In this document: positions 38,274-48,089 of the stretch, one piece after another
Position numbering within the stretch: the stretch's first letter is position 1
How the letters are laid out: every line of letters begins with the position of its first letter
Assembly: GCF_002950575.1 (NCBI RefSeq)
Contig: NZ_CP026923.1
Coordinates: forward strand, 1,054,001 to 1,118,000
DNA: 64,000 nucleotides
Reading direction: 5' to 3'
DNA from: Pontimonas salivibrio
Lineage (GTDB): Bacteria; Actinomycetota; Actinomycetes; Actinomycetales; Microbacteriaceae
Notes under the pieces: generated by a model
The model's database searches: none
Seen by the model: the letters and a program-made list of their open reading frames with translations, nothing else
What the model was told of the DNA's origin: nothing
Program-made: the position numbers and the translations under genes

Positions 38274-39471
38274 CGTTCGAGCCAGGCGCCGTTTTCAGCG
38301 TTTCCGGGATGGACTCCACGTAGGAGGCAAGGTTGCGCTGAACTTCCCCCAACGAGTCGCCACCAAATTTTTCCAACACCGCCTGAGCGATCACCAATGC
38401 GACCATGGCTTCTGCGACCACGCCAGCAGCGGGTACTGCGCACACATCGGAGCGTTGATGGTGGGCCCCAGCGGCTTCACCGGATGTGGTGTCGATTGTT
38501 CGCAGCGCTTTGGGCACCGTGGCAATGGGTTTCATGCCCGCGCGCACTCGCAACACTTCACCGGTACTCATACCGCCCTCGATACCCCCAGAGTGGCCGG
38601 TCACGCGCTGGGCACCATCGGGGCCTGGAACGATCTCATCGTGAGCAAGTGAGCCGGGCACAGTGGTGGTGTGGAAGCCATCACCCACCTCAACGCCTTT
38701 GATCGCTTGAATCCCCATCAATGCTGCGGCGAGACGCCCGTCAAGGCGGCGATCCCACTGAACGTAGGAACCGAGACCTGGTGGCAGTCCGTACACCGCC
38801 ACTTCGACAACACCGCCCAGGGTGTCACCAGATTTATGGGCCGCATCGACACGCTCCACCATCGCCTGAGACGTCTCTGGATGCGCACAGCGCATCGGAT
38901 CCTCGTCAATTCGTGCCAATTCGGAAGCCAATGGCGGTGCCACATCACGCGGGACTTCCACCTGCTCGATGGCCACCGTGTGGCTGATGAGCTCTATACC
39001 GAGCGGTTTCAAAAACGCTGCCGCGATTGCCCCTAAGGCGACACGAGCCGCCGTTTCACGCGCACTGGCCCGCTCAAGAACTGGCCGGGCGTCGTCAAAG
39101 GCATACTTTTGCATCCCGGCAAGATCCGCGTGGCCGGGTCTGGGCCTGGTGAGTGCTCCCGCCCTCGCACCGGTCAATTCTTCAGGGTCTACCGGCCACG
39201 GGCTCATCACTTTTTCCCACTTCGGCCATTCCGTATTTCCAATACGCAGAGCGACGGGCCCGCCTTGGGTCACCCCGTGGCGAAGGCCGCCGGAGATCGA
39301 CAGCGCGTCAGCTTCAAATTTCATTCGTGCGCCGCGGCCGTAGCCAAGCCGCCGCCTGGCCAAAGCCTGTTGGAGTGCGTCTTCGCTCACCTCAACTCCG
39401 GCGGGAAGCCCTTCGAGCAGGGCAACAAGTTCCGGTCCGTGCGATTCACCCGCAGTAAGCCATCGAAGCAT
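38266..39471 (-). CDS. aroC: Chorismate synthase
   Basis: The 401-residue FMN enzyme makes chorismate, which feeds trp[13 protein letters not shown] is the standard start; GRASARETA-type ([15 protein letters not shown]) and [14 protein letters not shown] are conserved. The ATG at 39471 gives this N terminus; a GTG two codons upstream (39477) forms TAGTG with the aroE stop and could be used instead. Confidence 0.95.
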   Translation of the reverse strand: MLRWLTAGESHGPELVALLEGLPAGVEVSEDALQQALARRRLGYGRGARMKFEADALSISGGLRHGVTQGGPVALRIGNTEWPKWEKVMSPWPVDPEELTGARAGALTRPRPGHADLAGMQKYAFDDARPVLERASARETAARVALGAIAAAFLKPLGIELISHTVAIEQVEVPRDVAPPLASELARIDEDPMRCAHPETSQAMVERVDAAHKSGDTLGGVVEVAVYGLPPGLGSYVQWDRRLDGRLAAALMGIQAIKGVEVGDGFHTTTVPGSLAHDEIVPGPDGAQRVTGHSGGIEGGMSTGEVLRVRAGMKPIATVPKALRTIDTTSGEAAGAHHQRSDVCAVPAAGVVAEAMVALVIAQAVLEKFGGDSLGEVQRNLASYVESIPETLKTAPGSNGE

Positions 39472-39476
39472 GGACA

Positions 39477-40367
39477 CTATTCTTCCACGGATGGCTGGGC
39501 GACATCCGCGCCGGGGGTAGGGCCAATCGCCTGCCACATCGCCTCAAGTACTTCGTTTTCGCGTTTCAGCCGCTCTTGGCTATCGCCCTGAATAAAGGCG
39601 CGCAACTGGCCGAGAGCTTGATAAACCAGCATCGACATGCCAGACACCACAGGGTGTGGCGATTCTTGCCATGCCGTAGCCAACCCACTGGGCCAAGGGT
39701 CGTAGGCAATATCGAAAAGTTTCGCGCTGTGGGCTTGGCGGGCGAGACCGGGCGCCTCGGGGGCCACCCCGCCTGGAAGTGTGGAAATCACCCAGTCAGC
39801 GGCCTCTGTGGGAAGGTCATCGAAGGTGGCTACGCTCAGCGAAAGACCCAAAGTCTCGCCTAAGACCCGGGTGATGCGGGCCCGCTCAGGGCTTCTCACC
39901 ACCAAAGTGAGGTGCTCTGGTCGATCTTCGGCGAGAGCGAAAACTACAGCCCTGGCTGTTGCCCCGGCTCCTAAGAGCCAGACCTTCTGGTGTGCCGTTC
40001 CCCCACAATCTTGGAGAGTCCGCCAGGCCCCCCACCAGTCGGTGTTATCCAACCACCAGCCGTCTGCGTTTTTCACGGCCGTATTGGCCGCGTGCAAAAG
40101 ATCAACCGGTCCGCGGTGATCAGCAACGTGACCCAAAATCACTTCTTTGAGTGGCATCGTCAAAGAAAGGCCACCGACTTCCGGAGCGAGGCTGGAAAAG
40201 TCTTGCGGGAATTGTTCCTCCGTCACCTCCTGGCGACGGTAGGTCCAATCGAGTCCCAACACACGGTAGGCAGCCTGGTGGAGCTCCGGCGAGCGACTGT
40301 GGCGTATGGGTGAGCCCCAGACTTCGAAGCGCAGATTACTCGCAGTAGACGGCATTGTCGGCATCAT
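39477..40367 (-). CDS. aroE: Shikimate dehydrogenase
   Basis: The enzyme of up to 296 residues reduces 3-dehydroshikimate with [22 protein letters not shown] binds shikimate, SLTMPLKE holds the catalytic lysine, and DNTDWWG the aspartate; the cofactor loop is [10 protein letters not shown]. The start is uncertain: ATGs at 40367, 40364 and 40355 all lie inside the end of mltG and none has a good ribosome-binding site. Confidence 0.93.
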   Translation of the reverse strand: MMPTMPSTASNLRFEVWGSPIRHSRSPELHQAAYRVLGLDWTYRRQEVTEEQFPQDFSSLAPEVGGLSLTMPLKEVILGHVADHRGPVDLLHAANTAVKNADGWWLDNTDWWGAWRTLQDCGGTAHQKVWLLGAGATARAVVFALAEDRPEHLTLVVRSPERARITRVLGETLGLSLSVATFDDLPTEAADWVISTLPGGVAPEAPGLARQAHSAKLFDIAYDPWPSGLATAWQESPHPVVSGMSMLVYQALGQLRAFIQGDSQERLKRENEVLEAMWQAIGPTPGADVAQPSVEE

Positions 40368-41523
40368 CGCACCACTCTCGAAGCAACGCCACGGCAGCGT
40401 TGTGTTCGGAGAGTGTGTCAGAAAACACTGTGGCTCCCGACTGCAGGTTCACAGTCACAAAGTACTTCCAGCTGCCCTCTGCGGGCTCCAACACGGCGTC
40501 CAAGGCAATGTCACCCGGTAACCCAATAGGACCCACCGGCAAACCGGTGTAGTAGTAGGTGTTGTAAGGGTTGTCAGCGTTCTCCCGTGCGGCGTCGGTG
40601 GTCCAGACGGTGCCGAAAGTGTTTTCCCAATAGGTCACGGTCGAGTCGAACTGAAGAGGCATTCCGTCTTCTAAACGGTTATCAATCACGGCCGCGACTT
40701 TGAAGAAATCTTCCGGCTCTTTGGCTTCTCGTTGCACAAGCGCCGCTTTCGTGAGCACTTCGTGGCGTTGATCTGGCTCCACACCTCGGTTGTCCAAGCG
40801 GCTGATCATCTCATCGACCATCTGTTGGATTAGCGCACTGGCACTGGTGCCCGGCTCAACCTCGTAGGTGGCGGGAAAAAGGTAACCCTCTAAAGGCTGA
40901 AGGTAGGTGTTATCCGCGGGAGGGTTAACACCGTACACACTGGGGTCGTCAATGGCCGCTTCAAGGTTTGCCAGAGGAATATCCGAATTTTCGGCGATGG
41001 TCTCTATCGCCTGAGTGACGGAGCGTCCCTCAGGAATGGTGATTCGATAAAGCAACCGATTATCGGAATCCTGGAGGGCCTCAATCGCTGCCGCCGCCGA
41101 CATTTCGGCACGCAGACGGTACGTACCGGGCTGGAAGGTGATGCTGGTGTCTTCTAGGAGTAACTGGTAGACCGACTCAAAGGAGGCCGTCACGCCCTGA
41201 TCAGCGAGCTTTCTGGCCACATCTTCGCCAATATCGCCCTGTTCCACGACGATGAGCACTTCCGTCATCGTCCCGTCACTGGCGTAATCAGGAATTTCCT
41301 CTTCACCGAGATAGGCGAGGACCCGCTCGCCATATTGGCTCCACGCCCACCACCCCGTCCCGGCGAGTCCTGCGATCACCACGAGGACGATGACGAGGAT
41401 GAGGGCACCGGCACTCTTATTACCTTCACGGTGTTCCCGGCGGGAGCGTTGTTCGGGCTGCTCCTCGGGGGGGTCGGGCTGACCCGAACCACGCAGCAGA
41501 GCCTCAAACTCGTCGTCGCTCAT
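40336..41523 (-). CDS. mltG: Endolytic murein transglycosylase MltG
   Basis: The 395-residue protein has a charged cytoplasmic N terminus, one membrane segment (about 37-60) and an extracytoplasmic YceG domain. The catalytic-site stretch LEGYLFPATYEV and AKEPEDFFKVAAVIDNRL are conserved. It cuts glycan strands and limits their length. It sits between ruvX and aroE, the usual actinobacterial order, and overlaps ruvX by 4 bases. Confidence 0.95.
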   Translation of the reverse strand: MSDDEFEALLRGSGQPDPPEEQPEQRSRREHREGNKSAGALILVIVLVVIAGLAGTGWWAWSQYGERVLAYLGEEEIPDYASDGTMTEVLIVVEQGDIGEDVARKLADQGVTASFESVYQLLLEDTSITFQPGTYRLRAEMSAAAAIEALQDSDNRLLYRITIPEGRSVTQAIETIAENSDIPLANLEAAIDDPSVYGVNPPADNTYLQPLEGYLFPATYEVEPGTSASALIQQMVDEMISRLDNRGVEPDQRHEVLTKAALVQREAKEPEDFFKVAAVIDNRLEDGMPLQFDSTVTYWENTFGTVWTTDAARENADNPYNTYYYTGLPVGPIGLPGDIALDAVLEPAEGSWKYFVTVNLQSGATVFSDTLSEHNAAVALLREWCDDADNAVYCE

Positions 41524-41996
41524 GAACCACCCTCAGGTCTGCCGACCGCATCGTCCGGAGCCACGCTGCTGCCGGCTTCACTATCCAATGAATGTTGCAA
41601 AATGATAACAGCCGATGCTTGGTCAATCACACTCCGCTGATTTTTCGCGCTGTGGCCGCGACCACGAAGAACCGCACTCGCTTGAACAGTCGTCAGGCGC
41701 TCGTCCACCAGCCGAACGGGACAGTCCAGCTTTCCCGCCAGCTCTGCAGCAAAAGATTCCGCGTCCTCCGTTGACGCAGTGTGCGAACCTGAGAGGCTGA
41801 TGGGTTTACCGACTACAACTTCAAGCGCCTCATATTCACCCGCGAGGGAGACCAGTCGGTTGAGGGCTTCCGCCCGAGGAGCGCTCTCTACCGGAACGGC
41901 AAGAATTCCTGCGGGATCCGAGCGGGCAATGCCCACCCGGGCTTTACCCACATCAACGCCGAGGCGCACGCCACGCCTGGGAGCGTGATCGTTCAC
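41520..41996 (-). CDS. ruvX: RuvX/YqgF-type putative Holliday junction resolvase
   Basis: The 158-residue RNase H-fold protein begins with the acidic motif RLGVDVGKARVGIA and has VGKPISLSG and DERLTT later. Family members act on pre-16S rRNA and have been described as Holliday junction resolvases. Overlaps with alaS and mltG are 4 bases each. Confidence 0.93.
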   Translation of the reverse strand: MNDHAPRRGVRLGVDVGKARVGIARSDPAGILAVPVESAPRAEALNRLVSLAGEYEALEVVVGKPISLSGSHTASTEDAESFAAELAGKLDCPVRLVDERLTTVQASAVLRGRGHSAKNQRSVIDQASAVIILQHSLDSEAGSSVAPDDAVGRPEGGS

Positions 41997-44653
41997 AACT
42001 GGCGAAGGCTCGAGGCGAGTGTTTCTAGCGCCTTATCGAGACCCGCTGCGTCAGGGCCACCACCCTGGGCGAGTTGTGGTTTACCACCGCCACCACCGCC
42101 CACCACGGCGACCGATTCTTTGACCAGGTTTCCGGCGTGGACACCCTGGTCAACGGCGTCTGAGTTGGCGACGACCACGATGGTGGCGCGCCCTGCGATG
42201 TCAGCCCCTAAGGCGACAAGCTGAGCACCGGAGCCCAGACGTTGCAACACATTTTGAGCAACGTGTCGCAGGTCATCAGCACTGGCCACTTCGTCGGCCC
42301 TGCCGACAACGCCATTCACCGGGCCGTATGTGGTCGCGGTGGGAGCAAGCCGTTCGATGGCTCCCCCTAAACCTTTCTGGGTGAGGCTTTCGATGGTTTT
42401 TTCCATCTGCCTGACTTGATTGATGAGTTCATCAATTCGGGCGGGAATATCCGCCCGAGGAGCTTTGAGGGTCTGTTGCAGGCCGGCAACCAGTTCGCGT
42501 TCGCGACTGAACTCACTCAGTGCTTCCATACCCACCAGTGCCTCTACCCGACGTGCTCCTGCACTAATGGACGACTCGTGGACCAGGTTGATGACACCGA
42601 TTTGGGCGGAAGACGCCACGTGGGTTCCCGCACACAGTTCTCTCGACCACGGGCCACCAATATCGACCATGCGCACGGTGTCACCGTATTTTTCGCCAAA
42701 GAGCGCCATTGCGCCAAGAGCTTTGGCTTCGTCAATGGGCAGCACCTTGGTGCTGACTTCCAGGTCGTCGTGAATCGCGCGGTTTGCGATTGCTTCGATT
42801 TCTAACTTCTGGTCTGCGGCAAGCCCTTGTGTCCACGAGAAATCAAGCCGCATGTATCCGGAGCGGTTGAGTGAACCCGCCTGCGTGGCATGGGGCCCCA
42901 GGGTGTCGCGCAGTGCAGCGTGAATGAGGTGCGTGGCGGAGTGGGCCTGGCGGGCGCGACGACGATTGGGCTCATCGACGAGAACTTCAACGCTTTGGCC
43001 CACCGCCAACTCACCCTGATCAACGTGCACCGTGTGAGAAATGAGGCCAGAGACGGGACGCTGGACATCAAGAACCGTGGCAACGACACCGGGGGCTTCC
43101 AGTGTGCCCTGGTCGGCAACCTGCCCACCCGACTCCGGATACAAAGTGGTTTCCGCGAGAATCACTTCGGCGGTGTCACCGGGACCCACTGAGCTCACCG
43201 CGATCCCGTCGCGGATGAGCCCCAACACACTCGACTCATTTCTGAGGTCGTCGTAACCCAAAAACACTGTTTCGCCGTGTTGGCGGAACTCCCGGTACAC
43301 GGAAGTGTCGGCCACCTGTGAGCGCTTCTTCTTGGCGTCCTGTTTAGCGCGGTCTCGCTGCTCAGACATCAAACTGGCAAAGCGCTCCTGGTCCACACCG
43401 AGACCGGCCTCTTCAGCCATTTCCAGGGTTAAGTCGATGGGGAAGCCATACGTGTCGTGCAACACGAAAGCGGTGTCCCCATCGAGAGTGGCCTGGCCCG
43501 CATCGGTGGCTTTACTGACAGCCACATCGAGGATTGTCGTTCCCGCTTCTAGGGTGCCGAGGAACGATTCTTCCTCAGAAGTCGCCAGGGAAAGCGTTCT
43601 GGAAAATTCGCTCGCCACTTCAGGGTACGCAGGTGCCATGGCGTCTTTTGAGGCGCTGAAGAGCTCCGGGAAGCTCGCTTCCTTCACGCCCAGTAGCTGC
43701 ATCGACCGAATGGAGCGACGCAGCAAGCGACGCAGGACGTAGCCGCGTTGGTCATTACTGGGTGCCACACCGTCGGTCATCAGCATCAGCGCACTGCGCA
43801 CGTGGTCGGCCACAACCCGCATCCGCACGTCATCGACGGGGTCAGCGCCGTATTTTCGCCCGGAGAGCTCAGCAGCGCGGTCTAGTACCGGCCGCACTTG
43901 ATCGATTTCGTACATGTTGGCGACACCCTGTTTGATGAACGCAACGCGTTCCATCCCCATCCCGGTGTCGATGTTTTTTTGGGGCAGCTCGCCCACCACA
44001 TCAAAATCGACTTTGCTTCGCACATTGTCGATGGCGTACTGCATGAACACCAGGTTCCACAGCTCCAAGTAGCGGGTGTCATCCACTGCGGGTCCACCGT
44101 CGGGCCCAAATTCGCTCCCGCGGTCAAAATAGATTTCCGAACACGGCCCTGCAGGTCCTGCTTGACCGGTTGACCAATAGTTGTCTTCGCGACCCATCCT
44201 TTGAATTCGGGAGGTTGGTACGCCAGCGACTTTTTGCCACAGCTCGTAGGCTTCGTCGTCCTCTTCGTAGACGGTCACCCACAGGTCGGAGTCGCGAAAC
44301 CCCAGACCGCCGTCAGCTTCGGAACTGGTGAGAAGCTCCCAGGCAAAACCGATGGCGCCCTCTTTGAAGTAGTCGCCAAAGGAGAAGTTGCCATTCATTT
44401 GGAAAAACGTGCCGTGACGCGTGGTTTTACCCACCTCTTCGATATCCAACGTCCGAATGCATTTTTGGACGCTGGTGGCGCGGTCAAACGGTGAAGGAAC
44501 AACTCCCGTGAGGTAGGGAATAAAGGGAACCATCCCCGCCACGGTGAACATCAGTGTGGGGTCGTCGCTCACCAATGACGCTGAGGGAACAACGCTGTGA
44601 CCGCGGTCACCAAAATAGGTCAACCAGCGGCGCTGAATCTCGGCGGTTTCCAT
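41993..44653 (-). CDS. alaS: Alanyl-tRNA synthetase
   Basis: The 886-residue enzyme has the class II catalytic domain, the editing domain with HSATHLIHAAL and CAGTHV zinc/hydrolysis motifs, and a C-terminal glycine-rich DHHA1 domain (VVGGGGGGKPQLAQGGG). GGTGAGG precedes the ATG. It follows a 55-residue membrane protein. Confidence 0.98.
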   Translation of the reverse strand: METAEIQRRWLTYFGDRGHSVVPSASLVSDDPTLMFTVAGMVPFIPYLTGVVPSPFDRATSVQKCIRTLDIEEVGKTTRHGTFFQMNGNFSFGDYFKEGAIGFAWELLTSSEADGGLGFRDSDLWVTVYEEDDEAYELWQKVAGVPTSRIQRMGREDNYWSTGQAGPAGPCSEIYFDRGSEFGPDGGPAVDDTRYLELWNLVFMQYAIDNVRSKVDFDVVGELPQKNIDTGMGMERVAFIKQGVANMYEIDQVRPVLDRAAELSGRKYGADPVDDVRMRVVADHVRSALMLMTDGVAPSNDQRGYVLRRLLRRSIRSMQLLGVKEASFPELFSASKDAMAPAYPEVASEFSRTLSLATSEEESFLGTLEAGTTILDVAVSKATDAGQATLDGDTAFVLHDTYGFPIDLTLEMAEEAGLGVDQERFASLMSEQRDRAKQDAKKKRSQVADTSVYREFRQHGETVFLGYDDLRNESSVLGLIRDGIAVSSVGPGDTAEVILAETTLYPESGGQVADQGTLEAPGVVATVLDVQRPVSGLISHTVHVDQGELAVGQSVEVLVDEPNRRRARQAHSATHLIHAALRDTLGPHATQAGSLNRSGYMRLDFSWTQGLAADQKLEIEAIANRAIHDDLEVSTKVLPIDEAKALGAMALFGEKYGDTVRMVDIGGPWSRELCAGTHVASSAQIGVINLVHESSISAGARRVEALVGMEALSEFSRERELVAGLQQTLKAPRADIPARIDELINQVRQMEKTIESLTQKGLGGAIERLAPTATTYGPVNGVVGRADEVASADDLRHVAQNVLQRLGSGAQLVALGADIAGRATIVVVANSDAVDQGVHAGNLVKESVAVVGGGGGGKPQLAQGGGPDAAGLDKALETLASSLRQL

Positions 44654-44665
44654 TACCTCACCTGG

Positions 44666-44833
44666 TTAAGAACGACCGGGTTGACGAAAACCCTCAATCA
44701 CGCCGTCGACGAACCCCTGCAAAGAGTGGTCGGTGCGGGCGAGAGCGACGCGGCCAGCCTCACTGCGGCCTGCCAGTAATACCAGCACTACTCCGGCAAC
44801 AACGCCGAAGATGAAGCCTCCGAGAGCTCTCAT
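44666..44833 (-). CDS. Small membrane protein upstream of alaS
   Basis: A 55-codon gene beginning MRALGGFIFGVVAGVVLVL, with one membrane segment (about residues 4-22) and a basic C-terminal part (VIEGFRQPGRS). AAGGAG lies eight bases before the ATG. Its place between rpsD and alaS, and its shape, fit the small DUF6167-like membrane genes found there in other Actinobacteria; family membership is inferred. Function unknown. Confidence 0.75.
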   Translation of the reverse strand: MRALGGFIFGVVAGVVLVLLAGRSEAGRVALARTDHSLQGFVDGVIEGFRQPGRS

Positions 44834-44890
44834 GCCACACTCCTTGTCCGTTGGTCGCCACCGGCTGTGACGATGCCGGTGGACACACGA

Positions 44891-45520
44891 CTACCTTGCG
44901 GCGTAATACTCCACAACCAACTGCACTTCACAGGTCACGGGAACCTCTTCACGCTTGGGGCGACGAAGAAGGGTGGCCTGAAGGGTCTCAATGGATACGT
45001 CGAGGTAGCCGGGCACAGGAGGCAACACGTCTTGGTGTGCACCTGCGGCGGCAACCTGGAAAGGATCCATCTCTTCCGAGCGGGGCTTGACGTGAATCAT
45101 TTGACCTGGCTTCACCCGGAAAGAGGGGCGGTCCACAATCTGACCGTTGACCATGATGTGGCGGTGCACCACCAGCTGGCGGGCCTGTGCGGTGGAGCGT
45201 GCGAAACCGGCGCGCAGAACGAGAGCGTCTAGACGCATTTCCAACAGCTCGACAAGCGATTCACCGGTCAGACCGGGTGCTTTACGTGCCTCTTCGAAGA
45301 CGCGACGAATCTGCGCTTCACGAATGCCGTACTGGGCGCGTAAGCGCTGCTTTTCGCGCAGACGAACAGCAAAGTCACTGTCGGTCTTGCGACGGGTGCG
45401 GCCGTGTTGGCCGGGAGCATAGGGGCGCTTTTCGAGGTGGCGCTGAGCTTTCGGGGTGAGCGGGATTCCCAGTGCGCGCGAGAGGCGCACCTTGCTACGG
45501 GTACGTGACGTAGTGGACAC
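44891..45520 (-). CDS. rpsD: 30S ribosomal protein S4
   Basis: The 209-residue protein binds 16S rRNA early in assembly. The N terminus (SRTRSKVRLSRALGIPLTPKA) is the zinc-free form, and the S4 domain (LRLDALVLRAGFARSTAQARQLVVHRHIMVNGQ) is intact. The GTG start has AAGGAG ten bases upstream. As elsewhere in Actinobacteria it is apart from the alpha operon. Confidence 0.97.
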   Translation of the reverse strand: MSTTSRTRSKVRLSRALGIPLTPKAQRHLEKRPYAPGQHGRTRRKTDSDFAVRLREKQRLRAQYGIREAQIRRVFEEARKAPGLTGESLVELLEMRLDALVLRAGFARSTAQARQLVVHRHIMVNGQIVDRPSFRVKPGQMIHVKPRSEEMDPFQVAAAGAHQDVLPPVPGYLDVSIETLQATLLRRPKREEVPVTCEVQLVVEYYAAR

Positions 45521-45678
45521 GGATTAATTTCTCCTTATTAGTGGCAACCAAGACTCAGTGACGTTTCCAGAGGGAAAGACTTCACTGCCTAGGCACCCGG
45601 CTAAAAAGTGCCATTCGGACTGAAGCTCCCAGCCGCTGGAGCTATCTCGACCGACCCATCATGCTAGCACGGGGTCGA
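45521..45678 (-). promoter_or_regulatory. rarA-rpsD intergenic region with two hairpins
   Basis: This 158-base gap holds two dyads: AGCTCC/GGAGCT (45624-45629/45638-45643, 8-base loop) and GGCAC/GTGCC (45592-45596/45608-45612). The first, nearest to rarA, could end its transcript; the second lies in what would be the rpsD leader. S4 is known to repress its own mRNA in other bacteria. No clear -10 element was fixed. Confidence 0.35.
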
Positions 45679-47088
45679 CTAAGAATCAGATTCCCCGGGC
45701 CCCTCGGCCTCTTCACCGTCAATGATCCCCCGAAGCACTCGATACCGAGAGTGCAATTCTGCTTCCAGTCCTCGAGTTGTGGGCTGGTAGTAACGCGCAG
45801 AGCGCAAGGTTTCCGGCAAGTAGTGCTGCCGTGCCACACCGCGCGGAGCGTCGTGACTGTAGAGGTAGCCCTGACCGTGTCCTAACCCACTCGCGCCCGG
45901 ATAGTGGGCGTCTCGCAAATGCGGGGGCACAACACCTGCTTTCCCCTCGCGAATATCAGCGATGGCCTGGTTAATGCCGCGGTAGGCGGCATTCGACTTG
46001 GGGGCCAGGGCCAAATACACGGTCGCTTCTGCCAGCGGAATGCGCCCTTCTGGCATCCCGATGAAACTCACCGCGTCGGCAGCGGCCATTGCTACCACAA
46101 GCCCTTGCGGGTCTGCGAGACCAATATCCTCCGAGGCCAGAATGACCAAACGCCGAGCGATAAATCGGGGGTCCTCCCCCGCTTCCACCATGCGGGCGAG
46201 GTAATGCAGGGCCGCATCGGCGTCACTTCCACGGACTGATTTGATAAATGCCGAGACCACGTCGTAGTGCTGATCGCCGTCTCGGTCATAGGTCACCAGA
46301 GCCACATCGAGTGCGTGGGAAAGATCGTCCTCAGTAATTTCGACGGGTGCTGTTGACCCGCGTGACCCAGTATCGGTCGACCCAACATCCGCTGAGCCTT
46401 CCGCGCTCGCGATGCGCCCTAGTGCAACCGACGCCGCAGCCTCCAAAGCGGTGAGCGCCCTCCGGGCGTCCCCTCCCGAACGGGCGACCAAGGCATCGAG
46501 GACCCCTTCACCCAGCACAAATCGACTGTCTAAGCCTCTAGGGCTGGAAAGGGCCCTGGTCACCACTGTGGTCAACGCATCGTGATCAAGAGCCCGCAGT
46601 GTCAACAACACACTGCGGGAGAGCAGCGGCGAGACGACCGAAAACGACGGGTTTTCGGTCGTGGCCGCAATGAGCACCACGAGGCCGTTTTCGACACCCG
46701 GGAGTAGCGCATCTTGTTGGGCTTTGGAAAAGCGGTGTATTTCGTCGAGAAACAACACCGGTGGCGGGGAGCCCATATCAAGAGCCCGTCTCGCCCGATC
46801 CATTGCTTCTCGCACATCTTTCACACCCGCACTCACCGCGGAAAGTTCGAGAAATTCGCGTTCTGACGAGTGGGCGATGACTTTTGCCAACGTGGTTTTG
46901 CCGACACCGGCAGGGCCCCACAAGATCACCGACGTACCGGGTTGTCCTGAGGCCGAATCGGCCAGTGCCCGAAGCGGGGACCCCTCGACGAGGAGGTGGT
47001 CTTGGCCAAAAACATCGTCGAGACTTCGTGGCCGCATGGCGGCTGCGAGGGGTGCCTTGGAGGAAAACAACCCGGGCTGGCCTGACAT
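45679..47088 (-). CDS. rarA: Replication-associated recombination protein RarA (MgsA)
   Basis: This 469-residue AAA+ protein resembles clamp-loader ATPases and acts at stalled forks. The P-loop GPAGVGKTT (58-66), Walker B LFLDEIHRF (112-120) and sensor 1 (ATTENPSF) are present, and the C-terminal tetramerisation domain ends near RYYQPTTRGLEAEL. It is divergent from the cyclophilin gene. The ATG has no ribosome-binding site and lies six bases after TAGCAT. Confidence 0.95.
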   Translation of the reverse strand: MSGQPGLFSSKAPLAAAMRPRSLDDVFGQDHLLVEGSPLRALADSASGQPGTSVILWGPAGVGKTTLAKVIAHSSEREFLELSAVSAGVKDVREAMDRARRALDMGSPPPVLFLDEIHRFSKAQQDALLPGVENGLVVLIAATTENPSFSVVSPLLSRSVLLTLRALDHDALTTVVTRALSSPRGLDSRFVLGEGVLDALVARSGGDARRALTALEAAASVALGRIASAEGSADVGSTDTGSRGSTAPVEITEDDLSHALDVALVTYDRDGDQHYDVVSAFIKSVRGSDADAALHYLARMVEAGEDPRFIARRLVILASEDIGLADPQGLVVAMAAADAVSFIGMPEGRIPLAEATVYLALAPKSNAAYRGINQAIADIREGKAGVVPPHLRDAHYPGASGLGHGQGYLYSHDAPRGVARQHYLPETLRSARYYQPTTRGLEAELHSRYRVLRGIIDGEEAEGPGESDS

Positions 47089-47100
47089 GGCCCCATGCTA
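47089..47100 (-). promoter_or_regulatory. Candidate -10 element for leaderless rarA transcript
   Basis: TAGCAT (47100-47095) then six bases (GGGGCC) then ATG on the minus strand. Spacing is the same as at the other leaderless candidates. Confidence 0.45.
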
Positions 47101-47156
47101 GTTGCCTGAGGCCATGTCGCCGGCAGGATGGTGCGGTCAGCGGTGCCCGCCGGGCC

Positions 47157-47162
47157 TACAAT
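47157..47162 (+). promoter_or_regulatory. Candidate -10 element (TACAAT) for the cyclophilin gene
   Basis: TACAAT on the plus strand would start transcription near 47169 and give a leader of about 34 bases containing AGGAAGG, the ribosome-binding site of the GTG at 47203. The -35 region is weak. Confidence 0.45.
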
Positions 47163-47202
47163 GAGGGAGGTTTTTGTTCGACTCCCGATAGGAAGGCCCC
47201 AC

Positions 47203-48012
47203 GTGGCCAGTTCACGCCAAAAAGACGACCACAACCAGCGGTTGAAGCTCTACCGCGCCCATCAAATCGTCCACAACACGCAGGTGACCAGGCGCACACG
47301 TGACCAGTGGGCGGCCGGGTTAATCATGGTGGTGGCTGTCTCTGTTGCGTCTTTGGGCTATTGGGCGTGGGTTGCGGTGGGACCTGGAGCCACGGTGGTG
47401 GCCGAGGAATCTGAAGGTTTGGAGGGTGGCGTCGAGGACGCTGTGACCGACCTGCTGGGGGAAGAGCCCGTCATCAATGAGGACACGGTTCCTGACATTG
47501 CGCTCAGCGAATTTCGCAGCTGGGAGGCCCAAATGACCCTCGACGGGGTGGACCTCGAGCTGTCGCTGAATGGCTTCTTGGCACCCCAAGCTGTCGCCAA
47601 TTTTCTGGAGCTCTCCCGCACCGGTTTCTACGAGGGTGTTTCCTGCCACCGTTTGACCACAGAGGGCATCTTCGTGTTGCAGTGTGGTGACCCTGAGGGA
47701 ACCGGACAAGGTGGCCCCGGTTACACGTTTGGGCCCATCGAAAACGCGCCAGAAGACGACGTCTATGAAACCGGTAGCCTCGCAATGGCCAGGGTCGGCG
47801 GTGACGACACCAGTATGGGTAGCCAGTTCTTCATCGTCTACGACGACAGCACAATTCCCTCCGACGCCGCCGGAGGCTACACGTTGTTTGGTTCCGTCAC
47901 TTCGGGTTTGACCGAGCTAGTCGACGAGGTCATCGAGCAGGGCACCGTGGACGGCCTTCCAGATGGTTCCCCGGTGGCACCCGCCGAAATATCGAATATC
48001 ACAATCCGATAA
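47203..48012 (+). CDS. Cyclophilin-type peptidyl-prolyl cis-trans isomerase, membrane-anchored
   Basis: The 269-residue protein has a basic N terminus, one membrane segment (about 40-60, AAGLIMVVAVSVASLGYWAW), an acidic linker and a C-terminal cyclophilin domain (NFLELSRTGFYEGVSCHR, GSQFFIVYDD). The active-site region is divergent: in place of the usual FHRVI it reads CHRLTTEGIFVLQCGD, with two cysteines that could bond outside the cell. Start GTG at 47203 is set by AGGAAGG; an ATG-led longer frame would begin inside the promoter. Confidence 0.92.
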   Translation: MASSRQKDDHNQRLKLYRAHQIVHNTQVTRRTRDQWAAGLIMVVAVSVASLGYWAWVAVGPGATVVAEESEGLEGGVEDAVTDLLGEEPVINEDTVPDIALSEFRSWEAQMTLDGVDLELSLNGFLAPQAVANFLELSRTGFYEGVSCHRLTTEGIFVLQCGDPEGTGQGGPGYTFGPIENAPEDDVYETGSLAMARVGGDDTSMGSQFFIVYDDSTIPSDAAGGYTLFGSVTSGLTELVDEVIEQGTVDGLPDGSPVAPAEISNITIR

Positions 48013-48089
48013 GTCTCTGGCTTGTGGCGCTCGCCAAGTAGAAGGCGGTGTGTAGGCTAATCGGCGCCGACACATTTGGCGCGGAAAGC

